From contig CM066912.1 of NCBI GenBank assembly GCA_033964015.1, positions 13,365,399 through 13,429,398 on the forward strand: a stretch of DNA of 64,000 bases. The letters run 5' to 3'. Source of the DNA: Scolanthus callimorphus. Taxonomy: Eukaryota; Cnidaria; Anthozoa; Actiniaria; Edwardsiidae. A program made the translations under genes and the position numbers. Numbering within the stretch: position 1 is the stretch's first letter; each line of letters begins with the position of its first letter. Below are positions 9,637 to 19,674 of this stretch, piece after piece. The notes beneath the pieces were generated by a model, which was given only the letters and a program-made list of their open reading frames with translations, was not told the DNA's origin and did no database searches.

Positions 9637-10960
9637 ATTATGTAATAATGTCAAGATCGAGCTGTTTAGTTACAAGGGGAGATATTTGTCAAGGCGAATC
9701 GCTTATCCTTCTAATGGTAGTTTCAACCCATTTCTAATTTCGAACAAAGAAGCACACATTATTTATGGAAACATAAATTGTGATGCAAGTAAAGCTTTAG
9801 AAGAAAAAGCGAAAACATGTATCGATGGCATTGAAAATGTTTGTTCATATGAAGGGTCAAATGTAAGGGAGATGTTTCGCAATTATTGTTTAACAGATGT
9901 AGGGAAATTCTCTTGTGCAGTTGATTGTTTTCTTGAACTATGTTATACAGTTTTTAGAATCCACCTTGAAACTATTATATGCAACGAGTTTTTTAGAGTT
10001 ATACGTGAGTCATGTAACCAAAGGCAAATTCTTGGTGCTGTTAATGCTGTACGAGAACCAGTATGGCTACTTCTGAGAAATCGTTGTACATCATTTTCTG
10101 CCATGACTGCTGATGCTGTTTTTAGCGACATATTTACAATGGGAACAATTGGAGATCTAACAAATGATTTGAAGTCATTATTTGTTATACAACAATTGAA
10201 TCAAACATGTTGCACCCTATGTGGTAATCAAATAGCAAAAAGTACAAGTATAATCGTATTGTATATTAGTTGCAGAAATATTCCATCTGACAAGTTTGAG
10301 AACTGTGTTGCAGAAGCTTGTCTACCTAATACCAGAGCCCTTTTTTGTGATATGTGCCAAAGCCATTCTGGTGATATTTTAGCTTTGCAACATTTTGTTA
10401 CTTTGCCAAAATTTTTATCTATTGAATTGTCCTCAGTCTCAATTGATCAAATTGTTTTCCCCTTGGGTATGGAAGTCTTAGGTAATTTCTATTCTTTAAA
10501 AGCTGTTGTGCGTTGCTCAAGCCAGCATTTTACCATTGCTATCAACAGTGGTGCATATTGGTCATATTATGATGATATGTGCTCTGCAGTTCAACAGTTT
10601 ACTTTGTTCCAAGCACTAGTGAATGCTTATGCTTATGGATGGTATTTTGCTGTATACGAAAAATCTTCTGTTTCATTCCTAGGCAATATACATGAAAACA
10701 ATGATCCATTTATGTGCTCTCCAGGGCATTGTCTTTCAAATTTAGAATATGAAAAATTTCAGGCATCATTTGCAAAACCACCTTGCATACCTAGCAAAAG
10801 GAAGGAACTTGATGTAGCCACTAATGGCCTAGAACATGGACAAAAAAAGGTTAAAAACAACAACGAAAACATGTGTTTTAAGAATTACACATCTGATAAA
10901 AAGGCTCGGGAAACAGCAGACGAGAAACAGTCTAGGCAAATAAGAGAAAAGAATACATGA
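9637..10960 (+). CDS. USP/USPL1-like cysteine protease domain protein
   Basis: Numbering from the TTG at 9686. A Cys box CAVDCFLELCY has Cys77 and Cys81, resembling the CxxDC-hydrophobic box of USPL1-type (C98) SUMO proteases. Two CxxC pairs (176-179 and 221-224) fit the zinc ribbon of USP fingers. A His/Asp box runs from YSLKAVV through HFTIAI (His281) to YWSYYDD (Asp296/297), then WYFAVYEK, which is the end of a C19 fold. Role inferred: cleavage of ubiquitin or a ubiquitin-like modifier. After about residue 365 the tail is Lys-rich and enters a repeated SRQ..KEYMRNYRR segment that continues in the next frame. The stop at 10958-10960 overlaps the next ATG, and one extra A in the AAAA run at 10947-10950 would join both frames. 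The start is unresolved; see the candidate first exon. Confidence 0.7.
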
Positions 10961-13728
10961 GGAATTACAGAAGGATAAATAAAGATAAAATGAGAAATGA
11001 GAGGGCTGCTAAAAAAGCTAAGGAAACAGAAAGTGAGAAGCTTTCTAGACAAGTAAAATGGAAAGAATACATGAGAAATTATAGAAGGATGAAAAAAGAT
11101 CAGAGCAAAAGCGGGAAAAATCTGCAAAACAACACAAGGTATAGAAATTCTGAACAAATGCCTGTTAATTCAACAAAAGCCGAAACAGGACATCAAGAAG
11201 GTACATCTCCATGCCATAATGTTGACAAAGAAACATTTTTAACTCAATTTGACAGTTTGAAAAATGGACCAATTCATGTACAGGATTGGGCTATAAAAAA
11301 CATGGAAGATTTTCATAATTCAATGAAATTCAAAATTTATAAATGTGAAATTTGTCACGAGGCATGGCCGTTATCAGCAAAAGGTGAAAAGAAAACACCA
11401 TATATCTGTTCAAGGTGTTCACGAGAAAAAACTGAAGTGAACAAATTTTCATCACAAAATAACATGACACCCTCACATGTTCCAAACGAATTACAAGATT
11501 TGACTCAATTAGAGGAAATGCTCATAGCCCGTGTTTTTCCTGTTATATCTGTTTATACAAAACCAGGAGGACAGAAAGCATACAAAGGCCACTGTATTAA
11601 TTTTTCTCAAGATATCCAGGAACTAGCAAATTCATTGCCAAGATATCCTAATGAGTTGCCAGTAATAGTTGTGTCAGTCAAAGGCAAGGATGATACTTAT
11701 AAAGATCTCACCATCAGACGTCAGAAGGTCAGCCGTGCCTTGCACTGGTTAGTCCAACATAACCCTGTATATAAGGATATCACTATTGATTACGAATGCT
11801 TGGCTTCACTGCCTTCAGATGGCATTCCAACTGAGCTACACAAGATCTATTGCACAAATAATAGTAAAGATGATGAAATTGACCCAGACAGAGGTCCTCT
11901 TGATGAAATCCCATTCAATGAAGACACAGAATTAAGTAGCACAATTCTAAATCCAGTAACATTAAAGCCTCAAAAGGAACTAATTACAGATGAACTGTTA
12001 CAAAAGCATAAATTGCATTGGCCACCTAAAAGTACAAGCCCTTTAAACGAATTCAAAATTGAGTTCTTAGCAACAATGGCCTTTCCAACATTATTTCCTG
12101 ATGCTAAAGGTGATCCTACTAACAGTGCTATAATGCGAACTGCAACTCTGGGAGAGAAAATAAAGCATCTTATCAAGTTTGCTGAATATTCTAATGGAGA
12201 ATGGAACTACAGGTTTGCAAGCCATCCTAGATTTGCTTATTGGGCATTTAATATGATTCAGAGGCACAGGCTACTCAGTCAGGGAAGTATTTTTTTAAAA
12301 CAAAACCCTGGTGATGCCAAGCTGACTGTCGAACAACTGCAGCAGATGCTTCAATCAAATCATTATTCAACTCTTATGTCTAAGCTCATGCATTATGCAA
12401 AGAATGTTACTGGCAGTAATAGCTACTGGCACAAATCCAAAGAAGATTTGAGAGCCACAATTGCTCAAGTAGGACCCCCTACAATATTTTTCACTTTGTC
12501 TTGTGCTGAATATCATTGGCCGGAGTTTCATAATCTTTTTATGGACTTAAAGTCTGAGGAAATCACACCAGAACTGAGACAGAAACATGTTCTTAACAAT
12601 CCCCATATACTGGACTGGCTTTTTACGGAGCGAACAGATCACTTTGTGAAGTTCTGGTTGAATAAATCATTAGGTGCATCATGGCATTGGTACCGATATG
12701 AATATGCTGTCCAGAGGGGTTCAATCCATTGTCACGGTGTTGCTAAGCTGCAAAATGACCCAGGACTTTGTAAGCTTACAGAGGTTGCACTACAAGGTTT
12801 TTTAGCATCACAATATATTAAAGACCATCAGAAAGATCTATCAAGTGATCAAATGTTAGAACTACAAAACAAAGAAAATGAAGGAAAACAAGCTGAATCA
12901 ATTGTCTGCCAATATGTTGACTTTATTTTGACAACTTGGAATCCTTGTTCACCAGATGAAGGCTGGTCGAAACCAAATTCCCACCCATGTCAAAAATCAT
13001 ACTTGCATTTAAATAACGACCAGATGAAGGATGACTATATCAGTTTGTTGAATTCTGTGCAAAGACATACATTGTGCAGTACAAAGTATTGCCTCAGGGA
13101 GGATAAAAACTCTGAAATGAAATGTAGATTTAATTTTCCATTTGAGGATTGTGCACAAACAAAGATAGAGTTTGAACCAGTTCACACAAAAACAGGCCAA
13201 CCAAAGTATAAGGCAGTTATTGTTACTAAACGCAATGACTCAAGACTAAATCGTCACCAGCCATTACAGCTTCAAGGATGGAGAGCAAATTGTGACATTC
13301 AAATAATTGTAGACTACCAAGCATGTTTAGAGTATCTTGTAAAGTACACATCAAAAGGAGAAAAAGCATCTTCTGTTGTTAAGAGTGCATTCACAAATGT
13401 TGTACAAAAGATTTCTGAAACTAGTGATACTTCTAATGTTATTAAACAGGTAATGATCAAATCTGTAGGGCAAAGAGATTACTCCATACAAGAGGTCATG
13501 CACCATTTACTCTCTCTTAAGTGTGTAAGCTCTACTTTTGAAGTAATAACTGCATCTCTTCATGGTTCAAGAAGAATTCAAATTACTCGAAATAAGGAAT
13601 TATGCACTACCCCATCCATGCTTGATGTATATGCTGAGCGAGAGAAGTATTCAAAGTCAGTTCCTAGAATATTAGAGTACAACTTTATACAATTCATGTC
13701 CACATTTGTTAAAAAAAGTCAAAACTAG
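10957..13728 (+). CDS. Helitron Rep protein (DUF6570 + HUH endonuclease)
   Basis: 923 codons. The N-terminus carries basic repeats (MRNYRR twice, 30 residues apart) that continue from the preceding frame. Then come CxxC pairs (CEIC.., CSRC), a DUF6570-like region (about 185-300), and the Helitron_like_N Rep domain (about 350-800). The HUH motif reads IHCHG with His591 and His593. The two-tyrosine motif is EYLVKYTSK with Tyr793 and Tyr797, the Y-x3-Y spacing of Helitron Reps. HUH Reps nick one DNA strand, form a 5' phosphotyrosine link and rejoin ends in rolling-circle transposition. All key residues are present. The frame breaks at a 7-A run (13711-13717); one more A would restore reading into the helicase. 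Confidence 0.88.
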   Translation: MRNYRRINKDKMRNERAAKKAKETESEKLSRQVKWKEYMRNYRRMKKDQSKSGKNLQNNTRYRNSEQMPVNSTKAETGHQEGTSPCHNVDKETFLTQFDSLKNGPIHVQDWAIKNMEDFHNSMKFKIYKCEICHEAWPLSAKGEKKTPYICSRCSREKTEVNKFSSQNNMTPSHVPNELQDLTQLEEMLIARVFPVISVYTKPGGQKAYKGHCINFSQDIQELANSLPRYPNELPVIVVSVKGKDDTYKDLTIRRQKVSRALHWLVQHNPVYKDITIDYECLASLPSDGIPTELHKIYCTNNSKDDEIDPDRGPLDEIPFNEDTELSSTILNPVTLKPQKELITDELLQKHKLHWPPKSTSPLNEFKIEFLATMAFPTLFPDAKGDPTNSAIMRTATLGEKIKHLIKFAEYSNGEWNYRFASHPRFAYWAFNMIQRHRLLSQGSIFLKQNPGDAKLTVEQLQQMLQSNHYSTLMSKLMHYAKNVTGSNSYWHKSKEDLRATIAQVGPPTIFFTLSCAEYHWPEFHNLFMDLKSEEITPELRQKHVLNNPHILDWLFTERTDHFVKFWLNKSLGASWHWYRYEYAVQRGSIHCHGVAKLQNDPGLCKLTEVALQGFLASQYIKDHQKDLSSDQMLELQNKENEGKQAESIVCQYVDFILTTWNPCSPDEGWSKPNSHPCQKSYLHLNNDQMKDDYISLLNSVQRHTLCSTKYCLREDKNSEMKCRFNFPFEDCAQTKIEFEPVHTKTGQPKYKAVIVTKRNDSRLNRHQPLQLQGWRANCDIQIIVDYQACLEYLVKYTSKGEKASSVVKSAFTNVVQKISETSDTSNVIKQVMIKSVGQRDYSIQEVMHHLLSLKCVSSTFEVITASLHGSRRIQITRNKELCTTPSMLDVYAEREKYSKSVPRILEYNFIQFMSTFVKKSQN

Positions 13729-15689
13729 AAACAAGAAAGCATCCTGTTATTGTCAAAACGTATCCAAAGTATTCATCGAATCCTAGCAATGAACATTATG
13801 GGTTGTTTTGTAAATATGAACTAATAAAGTATAAGCCTTGGCAGCACACACCAGACAATGCTTGGGATAACGCTGAAGAATGTGGTGAAACATTTAAAAC
13901 TTGCTGGATGAATTATCTTTGTAGTGAAAAAGGTAAAGAATTAGTACCTGACTGGGAACTCAAGCTACAGAATTTAAATGCATCATTGAAATTAGAAGTC
14001 GAGAACAGTGACATTCTAGAAGATGTCCAGGAAGAAAAGGAAGAATGGATGTTGATGTCTGAATTAAACATTCAAGATACTAGTGGTAATGAGATGCAAT
14101 GTGTCACAGTCCCTGACAGTTACTGGCACAGTGCTGGTGAGCAGTTTGATGAGGCTGAACTTGATTGTGTCGCGTCCTGGTTAACTAGCCAGAAATCTAT
14201 GAATGATCCTCAATGGAACTTAGCAGCAAAAATTGTGGATGTCTCTACCTTAAACACTAATCAAACTATTGCTTACAACCTTGTTTCTCAACACTTTCAG
14301 AGTAGAAACAAAGAACCTATACTTCTTCTTATTAAAGGCATTGCAGGTTCCGGAAAAAGCTATGTTATTGATGCTTTAAGAAATTTACTACAAGCAAAAT
14401 GTCAGGTGCTAGCTTATACTGGAAAAGCATCTTTCAATGTAAACGGAATAACATTACATTCCTTCCTCAAATTGCCAATAGGTTCAAAGCGACTCATGGA
14501 CCTAAAAGGGATAGCATTGCAACAGCTGCAAAGTAATCTAGAAAGTGTCGAGTATTTAATAATAGATGAATACTCTTTTGTTGGTCAGAGTTTACTAGGC
14601 TGGATAGATTCTAGATGCCGGCAAGGTACGGGTCATACAGACAAACCTTTTGGTGGTCTCTCTGTCATTCTTGTCGGTGATATTGCACAGTTATCCCCTA
14701 TTGGTGACAAACCACTTTATCATTCATTACCAAGAACAGATAAGCAACTTCAGGGGCAACTGATGTATCAACAATTTAAAGATGTAGTTACACTGACCAT
14801 TAATCAAAGAGTTGATGGTAAAAGTATAGAGGAAAATCAATTTAGAGATCTCCTCCTCAGAGCACGAAATGGCGAATCCACGTCAGCTGATTGGCAAATG
14901 CTGCTGTCAAGAACTCCTGACAATGTAACCAATTTAGAAGAATTTCACACAGCGTCAGTACGCCTGAGTTATCCGAGGTCAGATGTTGCAGAAAAAAACA
15001 CGACCAAATTAAGATCTCTAAGTAATCCAGTTGCAACTATTAAAGCTCGTCATACTGGTGGTGCACAAAACCTCAGTGCCGATGAAATGGGAGGCCTTGA
15101 ACCAGTAATTTACTTAGCTAAAGGTGCTAGAGTTATGCTCACTATGAATATCTGGACTAAAGTTGGTCTTTGCAATGGGGCATTAGGGACAGTAATTGAT
15201 TTTGTTTATGCCCAAGATAATAGTCCCCCTGCGCTACCAATTTGTGTTCTTGTACAGTTTGATGAAGATTACAATGGGCCTTCTCTATCTGCAAGGGTGC
15301 AGAGATGTGTTCCAGTTTGCCCAGTAACTCAAGTGTCTCAAAACTTAGGTCAAAAATGTGAAAGACAGCAGCTACCATTGAAATTAGCATGGGCAATAAC
15401 TATTCATAAAAGTCAAGAATTAACCCTGAAAAAAGCCTGGATTGATCTTGGTGACTCAGAAAAATCTTTAGGTATGACTTATGTTGCACTAAGCAGAGTT
15501 AAGAGACTTGAAGACTTAATTTTAGAGCCCATGACACTTGAACGATTGCAGATGGCAAAAAAATCATGCAATTTAAAATACAGATTTCAGGAGGAAGACC
15601 GGCTAGATCAATTAACTAGAGCAACTTTGAATAGATTAGGTGTAGAACAGAAAGGTACATCCAACACTAATCAAGCAGAAATTTCTTGA
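13713..15689 (+). CDS. PIF1-type helicase domain of the Helitron
   Basis: The frame is open from 13713, directly after the 7-A run, and the first Met-like codon (TTG at 13803) is not a natural start: this is the C-terminal half of Rep-Hel. With residues numbered from 13803, Walker A GIAGSGKS is at 179-186, a TGKA motif near 206, Walker B IIDEYS at 253-258, and GDIAQLSP at 292-299. They are followed by an NQR motif, GARVMLT, AWAITIHKSQ and TYVALSRV, the expected order of SF1B PIF1/RecD motifs. It would unwind DNA 5' to 3' during rolling-circle transposition. One oddity is HKSQE where most members have HKSQG. No other break was seen up to the stop at 15689. Confidence 0.88.
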   Translation, partial: KKSKLETRKHPVIVKTYPKYSSNPSNEHYGLFCKYELIKYKPWQHTPDNAWDNAEECGETFKTCWMNYLCSEKGKELVPDWELKLQNLNASLKLEVENSDILEDVQEEKEEWMLMSELNIQDTSGNEMQCVTVPDSYWHSAGEQFDEAELDCVASWLTSQKSMNDPQWNLAAKIVDVSTLNTNQTIAYNLVSQHFQSRNKEPILLLIKGIAGSGKSYVIDALRNLLQAKCQVLAYTGKASFNVNGITLHSFLKLPIGSKRLMDLKGIALQQLQSNLESVEYLIIDEYSFVGQSLLGWIDSRCRQGTGHTDKPFGGLSVILVGDIAQLSPIGDKPLYHSLPRTDKQLQGQLMYQQFKDVVTLTINQRVDGKSIEENQFRDLLLRARNGESTSADWQMLLSRTPDNVTNLEEFHTASVRLSYPRSDVAEKNTTKLRSLSNPVATIKARHTGGAQNLSADEMGGLEPVIYLAKGARVMLTMNIWTKVGLCNGALGTVIDFVYAQDNSPPALPICVLVQFDEDYNGPSLSARVQRCVPVCPVTQVSQNLGQKCERQQLPLKLAWAITIHKSQELTLKKAWIDLGDSEKSLGMTYVALSRVKRLEDLILEPMTLERLQMAKKSCNLKYRFQEEDRLDQLTRATLNRLGVEQKGTSNTNQAEIS

Positions 15690-15986
15690 AATACAAAAGG
15701 AAGCATGTCCTCAGTCCACATTTGTTTTAGCTCAATGACATATGTCATATGAGAATGAATATATTTTACTTTTTTTTCTAATTACTAGAATTTACAGAAA
15801 GTATAACATTAATTTTGTACACTGCCACTATCCTTCCTTCTTATCACTTATTCCTTGTGCACTGCATAATACTATGTATTTCCAATAATACTTGATAGTC
15901 TTGTGTACCAATACAACCTATCTGTTGATTATAACAATGCTTCTATAAAAGTATTTTCTTTTTCCAATTTATAGATTGTTCCCAGA
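15690..15986 (+). other. Spacer between helicase and RPA-like gene
   Basis: AT-rich, no ORF. It ends with a polypyrimidine-rich TTTTCCAATTTATAG acceptor-like sequence at 15960-15974, just before the ATG of the RPA-like gene. That gene could be expressed by splicing from an upstream exon or from its own promoter. Confidence 0.4.
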
Positions 15987-17318
15987 ATGGCTCAGAAACG
16001 AAATTCCAATGGTGAGTATTGTATTTTAGAGCGAACATTTTCAGAAATAGTGTCTTACATATCAAAAAAGAAACATACTAAAAGGATTACTTATTGGAAA
16101 TCAAAATCGACCTTGTCTACTACCAGGAAACTATCGGTTTCCTGGTACCTGTATAATCGAAGCTTACAGTCCCTGGATCAAAGGTAAATAGGGATAATGC
16201 GAGTAAAGGGGTGATTATGTTGACTGATGACATTATTTTGTTTGTATATTTCAGTCAATGATTATGGATTTATCCAGCACTTAAGCCCTGTGAAGAAATC
16301 CAAAAGTAACAACGAGTGGTTTGACTTCCACCTCCAGACATCCCCATCTAAGTCCAGAAGAGTGGTGGGCTTCAATATGGCATCACATGCCCATCTAAAG
16401 CACTGTCAAGATTCAAAATCGCCTGTGTTGCTAAAAAACATGAAAGACAGTGGGGAAGAACAATACATCTTTAACCAACAGTCATATGTTTACAAAGCAG
16501 CAAATTCCGACATTTCATTCGAATATGTTGAGCTACCAAAGCCCAGTGATAACAATGGTAGTGCATCATCTTCCATAGATGTGAAAGTCTCTGAAATCTG
16601 TTCACTGACGGCCAACCAAAAGGTCAGCGTTACTGGTGTTGTAACTATTGGCCCGCAAGAACCCAAACAGGTGATTGTTAAAGCCACCCAAAAGCCTGCA
16701 TATGTTAAAGAGGACTGTGTTATCGAAGATTCGTCAGGGGCTATAATGGCCCATATTTGGAAACCACTTATAGATGAACTCAAGACTGGACAAGCATATC
16801 TGTTTAAACAGCTAACTGTTCGCAACTATCTTGGATCGAAGTTTCTAAGCTCATCCCCCAGTACCACAGCATCACTGATAACCTTCTCCTTGCCTACTTT
16901 GAGCGGACCACAAATGTTGGATACTCCAGAGCAGGAGCTTACTTGTGACAACTTCAAACTGGTGAGAGGGTTAGTCGTTTTCAGTTCCTGCCAACTATGT
17001 AAGAAACGTCTCGAAGATGTCCCGTCCGCCACAACGTTAAAGTGTCCCAATTCCAACTGTGGAGCACGTCAGAGAAGTGTAGATGTAAAGCGAGAAGCAA
17101 CGGCCAAGATATGTGTTAACCATGAAGGAACTGATCTGTGGCTCAACGCTTTCACAGAGCATATCAATACCCTTCTACAGCCTTCCGCAGTAAATCTGAA
17201 AGACAGTACCACCGATGATATTGAAGAAGAGATCATGTACATCGAACAAATTAAGCTCAAGTACAATGTACAAACAAAAAATATCACGGACATTCTTGCG
17301 TTCAAGCGTCTGGCGTAG
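15987..17318 (+). CDS. RPA1-like single-strand DNA-binding protein (2 exons)
   Basis: Exon 1 is 15987-16011 (ATG in CAGAATGG, donor G|GTGAGT). The intron is 16012-16254 (acceptor TATATTTCAG). Exon 2 is 16255-17318, joined in frame with a Val codon across the junction. The product is about 362 aa. The first OB fold starts after YGFIQHLSPVKKSK; the second holds VSVTGVVTIGP and CVIEDSSGAIMAHIW, like RPA70 DNA-binding domains. A CxxC...CxxxxC cluster (CQLC, CPNSNC) resembles the RPA70 C-terminal zinc ribbon. It would bind single-stranded DNA released by the Rep/helicase. RPA-like genes are known Helitron passengers. A hairpin-like ACCAGGAAAC/GTTTCCTGGT lies inside the intron at about 16120-16145. 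Confidence 0.75.
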
Positions 17319-17401
17319 TTGTGACAGTACCACCGATCATATCTAAGAAGAGATCATGTACATTGAACAAATTTAGCTAAGCGTCTGGCGTAGTTGTGAC
17401 A
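17203..17401 (+). repeat. Partial tandem copy of the RPA-like gene's 3' end
   Basis: The segment GACAGTACCACCGAT... through GTCTGGCGTAGTTGTGACA, which holds the last codons and stop, occurs at 17203-17326. It recurs in shortened, diverged form at 17322-17401. The second copy has in-frame stops and lies wholly after the gene's stop. Confidence 0.75.
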
Positions 17402-17550
17402 CATTGTTACCGTTTCTTGGTGAGTTGTTGATCCAAGATCGTTCAGTTTAAAAAGTCGTTGCAACTTTCTCTGACACATGAGGAGTAGTTGCATATCTTA
17501 CGTTTTATAAAAGATCTGTAGGTGATCGATACAAACCTACCGTCCATAAT

Positions 17551-18092
17551 GAGTTTGACTAATGGTCGTGGGTACGAAGTCGTGGTTGTGGGTACTGATT
17601 TTTCCTATTCTTTTGCCGATTTTTTCCCAGGTGATTGAATTTTTTTAGTTCTATGTGGAAATAGACAATTCACAGGTCGGAGATAGTCTAAATGAGTGGT
17701 AGTTGGTAGAATTTTGTCAAAAATACCCGAGTATTCGTCATCCGGGCGCACTTAATTTGGAGCTTTGCTCTGTTGTGCGAGGAAAACCTTTTTTGTTTTG
17801 TTTCATTGTTTGTAATTTTATTTATAGTTATTTGCCGTTAATAAGGTGTAAGCTTTTAAATAAACAAATCTTATTTAATAGATCTTATATTATTAAGAAA
17901 CCTCAAGCGCTTTAGACTTTTCTCCTCCTTTTCCTTTTTATCTAGACGCTTTGGGTTATACGCAATTGAGCCGTTTTTATTGACTAAGATGACGCTATTC
18001 TCGGGTATTTTTTGCAAGAAGTACCAACTAATACTTCTCATTTAGACTATTGTCGACCTTTGAGCGGCGACCCACGACCATTAGTTAAACTC
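17551..18092. mobile_element. Foldback element downstream of the Helitron unit
   Basis: Long imperfect inverted repeats: GAGTTTGACTAATGGTCGTG.. at 17551-17740 pairs with about 17987-18092 (..CACGACCATTAGTTAAACTC). The left arm carries an extra insert of about 85 bp. The middle is AT-rich. No transposase. It could be an independent MITE or part of the tail of the rolling-circle element. Confidence 0.65.
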
Positions 18093-18682
18093 GCACATAA
18101 CGTATTTTCAGGCGATTCAGAATGTGATTCGCCGTTTATATTGTTATATGCTAATCACTGTTGATATTGAAATACACTGTTGAGTTCACAAACGTGTTAC
18201 TAATATTGTTATGATTGGCCGTTGGCACTTAGCGGTAGCTACAACTAGTATAATATATTTCTTATTGACTGTTCAAGTTTTCGCTCACGCAATCCTGCTC
18301 TAAAATACATATAAGTTTTGTGCTTGTAATCTAATTGTAGGATGCCAGATTTTGGAACGTATCGAGATAGCGTTGTCGTTTTCTGTGAATACGCGCGGGC
18401 TACCTGGGTTTTGCCCCAGGCCCTTTGGCGGAGACAAAACCAACATGGCGGCCATGAGTACAATGTTTCTCGAATACCTGCAAGTTTTGGTGGATTTCTC
18501 TGCTTTTTTCGCTAAAATATGAGGGAAAATACTTACAGACCTTCCAAATAAGGTAAGGGGAATTCCTAATAAGGAAAGCGCCAAGTCGACAAGGTTAGGT
18601 TGCAAACGTCTTGATATGGACACATTAATTCATGTCAAATAACGTATTGCAATTTTCCATTCGCATGGAAAAATATGTAACC
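18093..18682. other. Non-coding stretch with a possible first exon
   Basis: The part at 18390-18560 is somewhat GC-richer and reads through CAACATGGCGGCCATGAGTA before a donor-like AAG|GTAAGG near 18552. It could be a lone 5' exon, but no matching downstream exon was found. Confidence 0.3.
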
Positions 18683-18722
18683 AGGAGCTCCGCTTTTAGC
18701 CAGTGGCTAAATCTATATATTA
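18683..18722 (+). repeat. Dispersed GAGCTCCGCTTTTAGCC motif, copy 1
   Basis: AGGAGCTCCGCTTTTAGCCA with the following TGGCTAAATCTATATATTA is found here. It recurs reversed at 42525-42564, forward and diverged at 46614-46653, and reversed at 2609-2641. Sequence 5' of the motif (CATGGAAAAATATGTAACC) is also similar in the 42.5-kb copy. This is an interspersed repeat family of unknown type. Confidence 0.65.
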
Positions 18723-19674
18723 ATCTTTTAAGAAAAAAAATGTCTCTAAATATGTGCAGTATACAGAGATACAGATGAAAGTAAGCACGACCTGTCAAAG
18801 AAAGGTAAAACAAACTGTAGGTACTAACCCCTCACAATGGAATAATCCTAACAAGGCACAAAAGTGTAATCAAGAGAAAAGCTTTTCTTTGTCATGAGCT
18901 GTTTTAATATTACACATTTACATACCATACATGTACCATATTATAACATGTTCAGTGTATTTTTATTAAAATGTGTCACCCCAGAAAATATCCAACATGA
19001 ATAAGCAGAGAAATTCAGAATACTGTAGTTGGTTGCCAATTTTGGTATTTTTACTGATCCTTCTGTGTAAAATTTATTGGAAATTCCCATTGTAAGGGAA
19101 GGAACGTTATTTTTCTTGAGTTGTGGGGAGTGGGGGTAGGGTGGCACAAGGGGAGGGCCATACCTATTTGAAAGCTTTTCAGGGGAGGGCACACCATTAT
19201 TTTACATTGTTACTTTCTATTTAATGAATTGTCCATTTAATACCTCCTAGTTCATAACTTAAACTACTATTTTATATATACACTTGAGTTCGTAATAGGG
19301 GAGGTTTGCACCTTTCCTAGACCCCTGGGGGGCAAGATGTTTTCCCTAAAAATGCAAGGGAGGGGCAACACTTTATTGAAAACAGTGCTGAAATTCCCCA
19401 GTCCTCTCCCCCACCCCCTTGAAATAAAGAAAACCCTACCTTCCATGTGTGCAAAACCCACCATGGGAGATGACCATTTGATATTATAACATAGCTACGA
19501 TATAACGCGCGCTCTGATTGGTCAACTTTTATGAAGAAGTTTTGGCGGGACGCACGTAGTCAAGGGCAACCGAAGAAGGAACACGGTTTGAACTCGCCGA
19601 AAGATTGATTTGGTTCGCTGAAGGAATATTTTCGTGTCTTATTGGCACTAAAAATATGGCTAACAAGTCTAAAA

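Larger units (their letters stand above)
8930..17318 (+). mobile_element. Helitron-type rolling-circle transposon unit
   Basis: Four coding blocks in one orientation: USP-like protease (9637-10960), DUF6570 + HUH Rep (10957-13728), PIF1-type helicase (13713-15689) and an RPA-like OB-fold gene (15987-17318). Rep and helicase normally form one Rep-Hel polyprotein in Helitrons. Here single-base shortfalls in A-runs split the protease/Rep and Rep/helicase frames. RPA-like and cysteine protease accessory genes are known from Helitrons; the known protease is OTU-type. I did not find an unambiguous 5' TC or 3' CTRR end with a terminal hairpin, so the limits given are those of the genes. Confidence 0.8.

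Noticed and set aside
13711..13717. Programmed -1 frameshift at the 7-A run
   Set aside because: The site is not a classic X XXY YYZ heptamer in frame and no stable downstream hairpin is evident; a missing A is simpler. Left as a question in the findings.
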